From JBFWMG01 sp050251715 (GTDB lineage: Bacteria; Desulfobacterota; Desulfovibrionia; Desulfovibrionales; Desulfovibrionaceae), in the NCBI GenBank assembly GCA_050251715.1, contig JBFWMG010000007.1, forward strand, positions 62,001 to 126,000: a stretch of 64,000 nucleotides of DNA, given 5' to 3'. Within the stretch, counting starts at the first letter, position 1; every line of letters starts with the position of its first letter. The translations under genes were made by a program, and so were the position numbers. Positions 17,724 through 27,000 of the stretch are shown piece by piece. A model generated the notes under the pieces. That model saw only the letters and a list, made by a program, of their open reading frames with translations, was not told where the DNA came from and searched no databases.

Positions 17724-17980
17724 CATGTATCCCTGCTGCGTCCTTCTCGAAGCCTTACGGCTCACTGCGTCGGGTGAACTGCCCTCCATGCCCTCGTCCA
17801 CGGACAACGAGCCCCCCGCCTGGGGAACGCACCTGTCCCAGCCGTATCCACCTCCCCAGCCAGCAGTTTTTGGGGAAAGAGAGAGAAGAGAGGATGGGGG
17901 TCCGGGGGAAGGAGAGAGGAGAGAGAAAACCCCTTTTTTCGCCGAAAAAGGGGTTTCTCTTGCCTCTCTCCTTCCCCCGG
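17724..17980 (+). repeat. ~250-bp long-hairpin element, copy A
   Basis: Matches the complement of 54802-55044 from CATGTAT through CAGTTTTTGGGGAAAGAGA into a long hairpin. The hairpin, 17902-17980, has arms of about 35 bases rich in GGGGGAAGG and GAGAGAAAACCCCTTTTTTC. It lies 38 bases beyond the stop of the alanine dehydrogenase gene, hairpin end nearest the gene. Reading frames through copies A and B shift relative to each other while bases stay conserved, so it is probably noncoding DNA or an RNA structure. Confidence 0.8.
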
Positions 17981-18018
17981 GGCTTTCGCGCGCCCGGGCG
18001 GGTGGGCGGCTGAAAGCG

Positions 18019-19140
18019 CTACAGGGCGGCCATGCACGCGCCCAGGTCGGCGCAGTCCACGCCCACGGCCTCGGCCACCGGGCCGTAGGTCACCTTGCCG
18101 CCGCACACGTTCACGCCCTTGGCCAGGGCCGGGTCGTCGGCCACGGCCTGCTTGATGCCCTTGTTGGCGATGGCCAGGGCATAGCGCAGGGTCACGTTGG
18201 TCAGGGCGAATGTGGAGGTGCAGGCCACCTCGCCGGGAATGTTGGCCACGCAGTAGTGCACCACGTCGTCCACCACATAGGTGGGCTCGGCGTGCGAGGT
18301 GGGGTGGCTGGTCTCGAAACAGCCGCCCTGGTCAATGGCCACGTCCACGACCACGGAGCCGGGCCGCATGGTCTTTATCATTTCCTTGGAAACCAGCCAC
18401 GGGGCGCGCGCGCCGGGAATGAGCACCGAGCCGATGACCAGGTCGGATTCCTTGACCAGCTGGGCGATGTTCTCGGTGTTGGACATGACCGTGGTGATGC
18501 CGTTGCCGAAGATGTCGTCCAGATAGGCCAGGCGCTGGGCGCAGACGTCGAGGATGTACACCTGCGCGCCCATGCCCACGGCGATCTTGGCCGCGTTCAC
18601 GCCCACCACGCCGCCGCCGATGATGGTCACCACGCCGCGCCGCACGCCGGGCACGCCGCCCAGCAGCACGCCGCGTCCGCCGTGGGACTTGCCCAGGTAG
18701 AACGCGCCCACCTGGGTGGCCATGCGGCCCGCCACCTCGCTCATGGGCGTGAGCAGCGGCAGGGAACGGTCGGGCAGCTGGATGGTCTCGTAGGCCACGC
18801 CGATGCATTTGCTGGCCATGAGCGCCTCGGTCAATTCCTTGGCCGGGGCGAGGTGCAGGTAGGTGTAGAGGATCTGGCCCTCGCGCAGCAGGCCGTATTC
18901 GGGAGCCAGCGGCTCCTTGACCTTGATAATCATGTCCGCCTTGCCGTACACCTCGGCGGCGGTGGGCAGAATCCGCGCCCCTGCGGCCACGTAGGCGTCG
19001 TCGGCAATGCCGCTGCCCAGGCCCGCGCCCTGCTGCACATGGACGGTGTGGCCCGCGTCGGCCAGGGCGCGCGCGCCTGCGGGCACCAGGCCCACACGGT
19101 TCTCGCTGTTCTTGATTTCAGTGGGGACGCCGATAATCAT
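18019..19140 (-). CDS. ald: alanine dehydrogenase
   Basis: 373 residues, full length for Ald, which interconverts L-alanine with pyruvate and ammonia using NAD. Seen: N-terminal MIIGVPTEIKNSENRVGL, catalytic Lys75 (KVKEPL) and His96 (TYLHLAP), and the NAD-binding loop IIGGGVVGVNAAKIA. AAGGAGG nine bases upstream fixes the start. An Lrp/AsnC regulator gene starts 518 bases upstream and ends 29 bases before it on the same strand, so the pair is probably one transcript controlled by that regulator in response to an amino acid. The hairpin repeat downstream may end the transcript. Confidence 0.95.
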   Translation of the reverse strand: MIIGVPTEIKNSENRVGLVPAGARALADAGHTVHVQQGAGLGSGIADDAYVAAGARILPTAAEVYGKADMIIKVKEPLAPEYGLLREGQILYTYLHLAPAKELTEALMASKCIGVAYETIQLPDRSLPLLTPMSEVAGRMATQVGAFYLGKSHGGRGVLLGGVPGVRRGVVTIIGGGVVGVNAAKIAVGMGAQVYILDVCAQRLAYLDDIFGNGITTVMSNTENIAQLVKESDLVIGSVLIPGARAPWLVSKEMIKTMRPGSVVVDVAIDQGGCFETSHPTSHAEPTYVVDDVVHYCVANIPGEVACTSTFALTNVTLRYALAIANKGIKQAVADDPALAKGVNVCGGKVTYGPVAEAVGVDCADLGACMAAL

Positions 19141-19169
19141 ATCCAAATCCTCCTTAAGGAATGTGCTGG

Positions 19170-19658
19170 CTATTTGAACCATTCCCTGGCGCTGTCCGGC
19201 AGAAGCACCCATTTGCGCTTGCCTTTCATGACCACGAACGATTCGCTGGTGCTGATCCCGCCCACGCGGGACAGATCCTCGTTGATGAAGCGGTAGAGGT
19301 CGGCAATGGAGTCGGGCAGCACGATCTCGACCATGATGTCGTAGCGCCCGGTGACCACGGCGGCCCAATGCACCTTGTCCAGTTGCGCGATCTCGTCCAG
19401 CTTGCTGTCGAGCTGCTCGTGGCTTTGCAGGGTAATGGCCACCATGGCCACGGTCACCCCCTCGGTGCGGAAGGGATCGATGAGCCCGGCAACGCGCATC
19501 ACGCCCGCCTGGACGAGGTTCTTGAGCCGGGAACGCACCGTGGGCGCGGTCACGCCCATGCGTTCGGCCACCTGCCCCACGGGCAGCTGCCCGTCTTCGG
19601 CCAGGATGGAGACCAGCTTGCGGTCTTGTGCGTCCAGAATTTCCTTCATGCCGTTCAA
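19170..19658 (-). CDS. Lrp/AsnC-family transcriptional regulator
   Basis: 162 residues: an N-terminal helix-turn-helix (about 10-55, DAQDRKLVSILAEDGQLPVG then ERMGVTAPTVRSRLKNL), followed by an RAM ligand domain (about 75-150, GRYDIMVEIVLPD). Lrp-family proteins sense amino acids and often control the adjacent catabolic gene. Placement directly before ald suggests it activates alanine use, as AldR-type regulators do. A second Met three residues in could also be the start. Confidence 0.92.
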   Translation of the reverse strand: MNGMKEILDAQDRKLVSILAEDGQLPVGQVAERMGVTAPTVRSRLKNLVQAGVMRVAGLIDPFRTEGVTVAMVAITLQSHEQLDSKLDEIAQLDKVHWAAVVTGRYDIMVEIVLPDSIADLYRFINEDLSRVGGISTSESFVVMKGKRKWVLLPDSAREWFK

Positions 19659-19679
19659 CCCACCTTGGCTGTTTTCTTT

Positions 19680-19740
19680 TTAGAAAAAAACTATCTTGTA
19701 CCGTATCAAATAATAAAATTTTGTCAAGTATATTTTTCTA
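19680..19740 (-). promoter_or_regulatory. AT-rich promoter/operator region of lrp-ald
   Basis: A sharply AT-rich patch in GC-rich DNA. On the minus strand TTGACA (complement of 19722-19727) is a perfect -35, with TACGGT 16 bases on as a poor -10. Two related blocks, TTTTTAGAAAAAAAC and the TATTTTTCTAAAC about 45 bases away, flank it and could be binding sites for the Lrp-type protein acting on its own gene. Confidence 0.45.
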
Positions 19741-19864
19741 AACACCCAATCCCTTCACCCTCCTTTTTTCCGGGCAACGCCAGTGCGCGCCACACACACG
19801 CGGCACCCCACCCGTAACAACGCGCCGGCACAAGGGAAGCAACGACGGGGAGGAATAAGAACAA

Positions 19865-19915
19865 ATGATGGCGACATGTTACGTGGAGCTTGCAATTACC
19901 CCCGATCATTACTAA
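19865..19915 (+). CDS. possible 16-residue leader peptide before potABCD
   Basis: A short frame (MMATCYVELAITPDHY) preceded by GGGGAGGAA about ten bases upstream, a better ribosome-binding site than potA itself has. It ends 78 bases before potA. The stretch 19659-19993 otherwise holds only the promoters of lrp and potA. Whether it is translated is unknown. Confidence 0.25.
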   Translation: MMATCYVELAITPDHY

Positions 19916-19993
19916 TAAAACTGGTTCGTTGCCGGGGCTTACCTCCCAACCCATGTTGTACCCGGCACACCACACCACAGGGCTACAGGGGTC

Positions 19994-21097
19994 ATGGCGC
20001 AGCGCGACAGCATCGTTGAACTCCGGGGCGTGAGTCAGTATTTCGGCGCAACGCGCGTGCTCGACTCCATTGACCTGTCCATCGCCAACGGCGAATTCCT
20101 CACCATCCTCGGCCCTTCCGGTTGCGGCAAGACCACCATCCTGCGCTGCATCGCGGGGTTCGAAAAGCCCACCAGCGGCGACATCTTCCTGGCTGGCCAA
20201 CGCATCAACGACCTGCCGCCCAACAAGCGCAAGGTGAACACGGTCTTCCAAAGCTACACGCTGTTCCCGCACATGAACGTGTTCGACAACGTGGCCTTTG
20301 GGCTGCGCATGCAGGGTGTGGACAGGAAGGAGATCGGCGAGCGGGTGCGCGGCATCCTGCGCGTGACCCGGCTGGAGGAGCTGGCCGGGCGCATGCCCGG
20401 GCAGCTTTCGGGCGGCCAGCAGCAGCGCGTGGCCATTGCCCGCGCCGTGGTCAACAACCCGCTGGTGCTGCTGCTCGACGAGCCGCTCTCCGCCCTGGAC
20501 GCCAAGCTGCGCAAGGAAATGCAGTTCGAGCTCAAGCACCTGCGCCGGGAGCTTGGCATCACCTTCATCTTCGTGACCCACGACCAGAAAGAGGCGTTCT
20601 CCATGTCCGACCGCGTGGTGGTCATGAACGTGGGCCGCATCGAACAGGTGGGCACGCCCGTGGAGGTGTACGAGGCGCCGGAAACCCTGTACGTGGCCTC
20701 GTTCGTGGGCGAGACCAACATATTGGACGGCGTGGTGGGCGAGGGATATAAAGGCGACTTGACCGCCCGGGTGGAGGGCAAGGTGTGTTCGCTGCGCACC
20801 CCCAGGCGATTTTCCCAGGGCGAACACATCAAGGTGCTGCTGCGGCCCGAGGACATCCGCGTGGCGCGCCGGGAGACCGAGGGAGACCACGGCCCCTGGT
20901 TTCCCGGCACGGTCATCGAGACCACCTACCACGGCACGACCTATGACCTGCGCATCGCCCTGACCAGCGGCAAGGAACTGACCGCCACGGAATTCTTCAA
21001 CGAGAACGCCACGTCCATCGCCTACCGGGAGGGCGAGCGCGTGCTCATCAGCTGGTTCGCGGGCTGGGAGACCGTGCTGTCCGATGCCGGAACGTAA
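19994..21097 (+). CDS. potA: spermidine/putrescine ABC transporter ATPase
   Basis: 367 residues. Walker A (GPSGCGKTT, 40-48), signature QLSGGQQQRVAIARA and Walker B VLLLLDEPLSALD are intact. The C-terminal portion (about 240-360) is the TOBE-type regulatory domain found in PotA. It powers polyamine import through PotBC. First of four overlapping genes; the Shine-Dalgarno sequence is weak (CAGGGG). Confidence 0.94.
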   Translation: MAQRDSIVELRGVSQYFGATRVLDSIDLSIANGEFLTILGPSGCGKTTILRCIAGFEKPTSGDIFLAGQRINDLPPNKRKVNTVFQSYTLFPHMNVFDNVAFGLRMQGVDRKEIGERVRGILRVTRLEELAGRMPGQLSGGQQQRVAIARAVVNNPLVLLLDEPLSALDAKLRKEMQFELKHLRRELGITFIFVTHDQKEAFSMSDRVVVMNVGRIEQVGTPVEVYEAPETLYVASFVGETNILDGVVGEGYKGDLTARVEGKVCSLRTPRRFSQGEHIKVLLRPEDIRVARRETEGDHGPWFPGTVIETTYHGTTYDLRIALTSGKELTATEFFNENATSIAYREGERVLISWFAGWETVLSDAGT

Positions 21098-21944
21098 CCT
21101 CTTCCGCCGCGTGAGCATCCACGGCACGGGGTTGTGGCTGACCCTGTTCGTGGTGGCGCCCTTCACGCTCATGGCCGTGGTCAGCCTGCTGACGCGCGGC
21201 CAGACGGATTTTGTGCGTCCCGCCCTGTCGCTCGACGGCTACCGCGCCATCCTGAGCCCCGTGTTTCTCACGGTGTTCTGGAACTCCGCCTATATCGCGG
21301 GCGGGGCCACCCTCTTCTGCCTGGCTGTCGGCTACCCCTTTGCCTACATCCTGGGCCGCATGCGCTCGCGCTGGAAAAACCTCCTGCTCCTCCTGGTCAT
21401 CATCCCCTTTTGGACCAATTCGCTCATCCGCACCTATGCCCTGGTGTTCATGATCAAATCCAACGGGCTCATCAACACCGTGCTCCTGGCCCTCGGGCTC
21501 ATCGACGCGCCCCTGACCATCTACTACACCGAGACCGCCGTGTTCATCGGGCTCACCTACACGCTGTTGCCCTTCATGATCCTGCCGCTCTACGCCTCCA
21601 TCGAAAAACTCGACCCCCACCTGCTGGAGGCGGCGCGCGACCTGGGCGCGGGCACGCGGCAGACCTTTTGGCGCGTGGTGCTGCCGCTGACCATGCCCGG
21701 CGTGGTCACGGGCTCCATGCTCGTGTTCCTCACCGCGCTCGGCATGTTCTACATCCCGGACATCCTGGGCGGGGCCAAGACCATGCTGCTTGGCAACTAC
21801 ATCAAGAACCAGTTCCTCATGGCGCGCGACTGGCCCACCGGAGCGGCGGCGGGCGTGGTGCTCACCGTGCTCATGACCGCGCTGCTGCTCCTGTACTACC
21901 GCAGCTACCACAGCGTGCGCCGGGGCCAGGAGGACGACGCATGA
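21084..21944 (+). CDS. potB: spermidine/putrescine ABC permease PotB
   Basis: 286 residues with six predicted membrane helices and the BPD-type coupling motif EAARDLGAGTRQTFWRVVLP. Starts 14 bases inside potA and ends in an ATGA overlap with potC, so the operon is translationally coupled. With PotC it forms the channel. Confidence 0.93.
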   Translation: MPERNLFRRVSIHGTGLWLTLFVVAPFTLMAVVSLLTRGQTDFVRPALSLDGYRAILSPVFLTVFWNSAYIAGGATLFCLAVGYPFAYILGRMRSRWKNLLLLLVIIPFWTNSLIRTYALVFMIKSNGLINTVLLALGLIDAPLTIYYTETAVFIGLTYTLLPFMILPLYASIEKLDPHLLEAARDLGAGTRQTFWRVVLPLTMPGVVTGSMLVFLTALGMFYIPDILGGAKTMLLGNYIKNQFLMARDWPTGAAAGVVLTVLMTALLLLYYRSYHSVRRGQEDDA

Positions 21945-22711
21945 CCCGGCGCATGGGCAAGGCCGTGTACATGGCCTGCGTGTACCTCTTTCTGTACGCC
22001 CCCATCGCCGTGCTCATCGTCCTGTCCTTCAACGACAACAAGTACCTCACCACCTGGAAGGGCTTCACCTTCCGCTGGTATAACGCCCTGTTCACCCACA
22101 GCCAACTGCTGGACGCGGCGGTCCATTCGCTCACCGTGGCCGCCCTGTCCGCCACGCTGGCCACGGTGCTGGGCACCCTGGCCGCAACGGCCATCCACCA
22201 GCATCGGTTCCGGGGCAGGCGGCTGCTGCAATCCGCGCTGTTCGTGGTCATCGTGTCGCCGGACATCGTCATGGGCGTCTCGCTGCTCACCTTGTTCGTG
22301 GCGCTGCGCATCGAGCTGGGGTTCATCACCCTCCTGTTGTCGCACATCACCTTTTGCCTGCCCTTTGTGGCGGTCACCGTGCATGCGCGGCTCAAGGATT
22401 TCGACGTGCACATCCTGGAGGCGGCCGAGGATCTGGGGGCGAGCGAATACCAGGCCTTCCGCCACGTCATCCTGCCGCTCATCAGGCCCGCGGTCCTCGC
22501 GGGGTGGCTCCTGTCGTTCACCTTGTCCCTGGATGACGTCATCATCAGCTTCTTCGTCACCGGGCCGGGGTTCGAAATACTGCCCCTGCGCATCTATTCC
22601 ATGGTCCGGCTGGGCGTGAAACCCGAGGTCAACGCCTTGTCCGCCCTTCTTGTAACCGGTACGGTGGCCGTGGTCATCGCATCGCAACTGCTGCTGCGGG
22701 AGAAGAAATGA
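21941..22711 (+). CDS. potC: spermidine/putrescine ABC permease PotC
   Basis: 256 residues, six membrane helices, coupling motif EAAEDLGASEYQAFRHVILP. FNDNKYLTTWKGFTFRWY is typical of PotC. Its start overlaps the potB stop and its stop overlaps the potD start (both ATGA). Confidence 0.93.
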   Translation: MTRRMGKAVYMACVYLFLYAPIAVLIVLSFNDNKYLTTWKGFTFRWYNALFTHSQLLDAAVHSLTVAALSATLATVLGTLAATAIHQHRFRGRRLLQSALFVVIVSPDIVMGVSLLTLFVALRIELGFITLLLSHITFCLPFVAVTVHARLKDFDVHILEAAEDLGASEYQAFRHVILPLIRPAVLAGWLLSFTLSLDDVIISFFVTGPGFEILPLRIYSMVRLGVKPEVNALSALLVTGTVAVVIASQLLLREKK

Positions 22712-23751
22712 AACACGCCCTTGCCCACTGCGTCCGGGCCTGTGTGCTGTGCCTGGCGCTCGTCGGCGCCGCACACGCCGAAAACGTCGTGTCCGTGTTC
22801 AACTGGACCGAATACATGCCCGATGCGGTGCTGGAAAAGTTCACCGCCGAAACCGGCATCAAGGTGGTCTACTCCACCTTCGAATCCAACGAGGCGCTGT
22901 ACACCAAACTCAAGCTCACAGGCGGCAAGGGCTACGACGTGGTCATCCCCTCCACCTATTACGTCAGCCGCATGCGCAAGGAAGGCATGCTCGCGCCCCT
23001 TGACAGAGACCAACTCTCCCATTTCGGCAACCTGGTCGGCAACCTGCTCAACAAGCCCTACGACCCCCAAAACGTCTACTCCGTGCCCTATCTGTGGGGC
23101 GGCACGGGCCTGGGCGTGAACCCCCGGCGCACCGAACCGGCGGCCATCACCTCCTGGGCCGACCTGTGGCGCCCCGAATTCAAGGGCATGGTGCTCCTGC
23201 AGGACGACCTGCGCGAGGTCTTTGGCATTGGCCTGCAACGCCTGGGCTATTCCATCAACGACACCGACCCGGAGCATATCAAACAGGCCTACGAGCTGCT
23301 CAAGACGCTGCTGCCCTCGGTGCGCACCTTCAACTCCGACAACCCCAAGATCCCGTACATCAACAACGAGGTCAGCCTGGGCATGCTGTGGAACGGCGAG
23401 GCGTACCAGGCCCAGAAGGATGGGGAGCAGATCGCCTTTGTCTGGCCCAAGGAGGGCGGCATCATGTGGATGGACTGCATGGTCATCCCAAAGAACGCCG
23501 AAAACAAGGCCAATGCCCACGCCTTCATCAATTTCATCCTGCGCCCCGACATCGCGGAGGAGATTTCGCTGTACGTGGGCTACAACACGCCCAACGCCAA
23601 GGCCATGACCAACCTTCCCGAGGCGTTCCGCGCCAATCCCGTGGTTTTTCCGCCCTGGAGGATCATGGATATCTCGGAGTTCCAGGACGACGTGGGGGAT
23701 GTCATCAAGGTGTACGAACACTACTGGACACTGCTCAAAACCGGCTTTTGA
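22708..23751 (+). CDS. potD: spermidine/putrescine-binding protein
   Basis: 347 residues with a signal peptide (about 1-24, ending VGAAHA). The mature start VVSVFNWTEYMPDAVLEKF is typical of PotD/PotF; later motifs are TFESNEALYTKL, PYLWGGTGLGVN and EGGIMWMDCMVIPK. It is the periplasmic receptor that delivers polyamines to PotBC. Last gene of the operon. Confidence 0.94.
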   Translation: MKHALAHCVRACVLCLALVGAAHAENVVSVFNWTEYMPDAVLEKFTAETGIKVVYSTFESNEALYTKLKLTGGKGYDVVIPSTYYVSRMRKEGMLAPLDRDQLSHFGNLVGNLLNKPYDPQNVYSVPYLWGGTGLGVNPRRTEPAAITSWADLWRPEFKGMVLLQDDLREVFGIGLQRLGYSINDTDPEHIKQAYELLKTLLPSVRTFNSDNPKIPYINNEVSLGMLWNGEAYQAQKDGEQIAFVWPKEGGIMWMDCMVIPKNAENKANAHAFINFILRPDIAEEISLYVGYNTPNAKAMTNLPEAFRANPVVFPPWRIMDISEFQDDVGDVIKVYEHYWTLLKTGF

Positions 23752-24043
23752 TCCGGCGTGCCCGCACGGGCCGCGGCGCGGTGGAAGACGCCCCCCTGGG
23801 CTGGGCCGCTCGCCGAGCGGGGGCGTGCCGCACGCGGCGCGGCAGCCCCCGGACCCGGCCACGACGCACCGCGCACGATGCGCCCTGCGCACTGTCGGGC
23901 ATCCCCTGTCTCAAACGGAAGAGCTGCGGGATGACGATAAATCGTAGCGCGTTGTTATGAATTGATCTTTGCCTGGCACCCTTTTTTTGCTATGCCAATG
24001 CGTATACGTTGTATCCCTTGACCCTACGGGTACCGGAACGCAC
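23752..24043. other. intergenic region after potD
   Basis: 292 bases. The first 180 are very GC-rich with short self-complementary runs that could help end the pot transcript, but no U-tract is seen. The last 110 are AT-richer and probably hold the promoter of the kinase at 24044. Confidence 0.4.
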
Positions 24044-27000
24044 ATGAATGATCGCCCGTCCCTCCTGGCCACACTCCGGCGGAGCGGCCCTGCCGACACT
24101 TCGGGTTGGCAGGGCCGTCTCCTGCCCCGCATCGCCACGTCGGTTCTGGTTATCCTGGGCGTTGTCGCCGCTGGCCTCCTGGCCTTTCATCCCATTGTAA
24201 AAAATGAACTTTTGGAAGGGAAACAGGATGTTGTCCGCCAATTGACCTACGCGGCCTGCTCCCTGCTCGAACTCTACGAAGCCAAGGTCCACAGCGGCGA
24301 AATGACCCGCGCCGAAGCGCAAAACGCGGCGAAAGAAATGTTGCGCAACGTGCGCTACGGACCTGAGAACAAGGACTATTTCTGGATTACCGACACCAGG
24401 CCGCGCATGATAATGCACCCCTATCGCCGTGATCTTGAAGGGGTGGAACTCACCGAATTCATGGACACGACCGGAACACGGTTGTTTTTGGACTTTGTGG
24501 ATACCGCGCGGACCCATGGCGAGGGCTATGCCTCCTATTCCTGGCAATGGAAGGACGACCCCCGGCGGATCGGAAAGAAGATATCCTTTGTCAAGAAATT
24601 CACCCCGTGGGGATGGGTGGTGGGCACGGGCTTCTACCCCGAGGAAATGGCGCGGGCCGTGGCGATGCAACGGGGATGGCTCATCGCCTCCTGCATCATC
24701 GGCATCGGCGTGGTTGCGGTGCTCGGCGGGTATCTGCTCCGGCTCGGCCACGCCACCGACCGCCTCATACGCAGGGAGCGGCACACACACCGAGTCCTTG
24801 AACATGCGGTGCAGGAAAGCACGCACCGCATGCGCGCCGTTTTCGACAACTCCCTGCTCTTCATCGCCCTGCTCGGCCCGGACGGCACCCTCCTCGAATG
24901 CAATCACAGCATCATGTCCCACGCCCCCGCGCAACAAAAGCCCACGTCGGGCACGCGGCTGTGGGAGGCGGCCTGGTGGCAGCACTCCGCCAGGGAGCGC
25001 CTGCACCTGCGCGAAGCGGTGCAAAAGGCCGCCGCCGGAGAAATCGCCACCCTCGTGACCACGGTGCCCGCGCCAAACGGTACCGTGCGTTACCTGAATT
25101 TCTCCATAACCCCGGTGCGCGACGACAGCCACTACGTCACGACGCTGGTTGCCCAGGGACACGACATCACAGCCGCCAAGCTCGCGGAAGAATCCACCCG
25201 CAAGGCCGAAGAACGCTATCGCTCCATGTTCGAAAATTCCATCGCGGGCATCTTCCAATCCACGCCAGACGGCCGCCTGCTGCACGCCAATCCCGCCATG
25301 GCCTCCATCATGGGATACGACAGCCCCGATGCCATGCTGCTGTCCAGGGGAAACGACATCAGCCACCACTTTTATTACGACCCCGAAGACCGTCACAAAA
25401 TCATGCGCACGCTCCAGGAAAAGGGCCAGGTCAAGGACGTGGAGGTCCGGTTCCTGCGCAAGGACGGCAGCCAGGTCTGGGTCTCGCTGTCGTGCTGGCT
25501 TGTCCGCTCCGACACAGGCACCACGTATGTGGAAGGCACCATGGAGGACAGGACGGAGCGCGCGATAAAGGATCAGGCCATCAAGGACCGCGAGGCCGCC
25601 GAGGCCGCCAATCTGGCCAAAAGCGAGTTCCTGGCCCGCATGAGCCATGAGATCCGCACGCCCATGAACGCCATCATGGGCATGAGCGAATTGTTGTGGG
25701 AAACGGAACTCACGCCCGACCAGAAGGACTATGTGCAGACCTTTCGCTCGTCAGGCACGCTTCTCTTGGAAATAATCAACGACATTCTTGATTTTTCCAA
25801 AATCGAGGCGGGACTGGTCACGCTTGAATCCATTGTCTTCTCCGTTCGGGACGAGGTGGAAACCGTGGCCCGGCTCCTTGCCTTTCGCGCGCACGAAAAA
25901 AACCTGGAACTCGTGTGCCATGTCGCCCGGGATGTGCCCAGCCATGTGGTGGGGGATCCCGCGCGGCTGCGGCAGGTGCTCATCAATCTCATGGGCAACG
26001 CCATCAAGTTCACCCACCGTGGCGACGTGACCCTGCACGTCAGCGCCGTCCCCGGGGAGCCCCAGGAGCAACGGCTTCTCTTTGCCGTGTCGGATACCGG
26101 CATCGGCATCGCCCTTGAGCAGCAACAAGCCATTTTCCAACGGTTTTCACAAGCGGACACCTCCACGACCCGACGCTACGGCGGCACCGGCCTTGGACTC
26201 GCCATATCCCGGCACCTCGTCACGCTCATGGGCGGCGCCATCCAGGTGGTCAGTTCGCCGGGCAACGGCTCCCGATTCAGTTTCCACGCCTCGTTCGCCT
26301 CCGCCCCGCCCGACGCGTTCGCCATGCCCGCACCGCCCCCGGAACTCGCCGGAGTCCCCATCCTGGTGGTGGACGACCACGACCTGTCCCGCCGCGTGCT
26401 GCTGGACTTTCTTGAGGACTTTGGCATGGACGCCAAAGGCTCCGTGAGCATGGTGGAGGCCTTGGACATGGCAAAGGCCGCGGCTGCCGCGGCAAAGCCG
26501 TTCCGCATCGCGCTGATGGCCAATTCCCTGCCGGACATGGAGGGATTTGCCGCCCTCGCACGCATGCGCAGGGAAGTGCCCACCCCGCCCATACCCTTGC
26601 TGCTCTATACGTCCACGGCCTCGGTTACGGAAAAATCACGCGCCCGCGCGCTGTTCCATGCCAGAAACCTCATCAAGCCCGTGCGTCGGCTTGAACTGCG
26701 GGACACGCTGATCGAAGCCCTGCACGCGCCCGGCGTCACCCCCAAGGCGCCCGCGACGCCGGTCGTGGCACACGAGGACAACCCCCCTCTCAAGGTGTTG
26801 CTGGTCGAGGATTACGCGCCCAACAGGCAGGTGATCGCCATGTATTGCAAACACCAGCCCATCACTCTGACCATGGCGGAGAACGGCCAGATCGGACTTG
26901 AAACGTACCGTTCCAGCGCCTTTGACATCATCCTCATGGACATGGAAATGCCGGTCATGGACGGCTATGAGGCGACGCGCACCATTCGGGACGAGGAACG

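Noticed and set aside
17725..17960. Conserved small open frame (MYPCC.../MYSCC...) in repeat copies A and B
   Set aside because: The shared DNA is read in shifted frames in the middle section, and similarity is explained by the hairpin, so coding is unlikely.
23974..23992. Possible sigma-54 promoter (TGGCAC...TTTTGC) before the Cache-HPt kinase
   Set aside because: The spacing between the GG and GC elements is two bases too long for the consensus.
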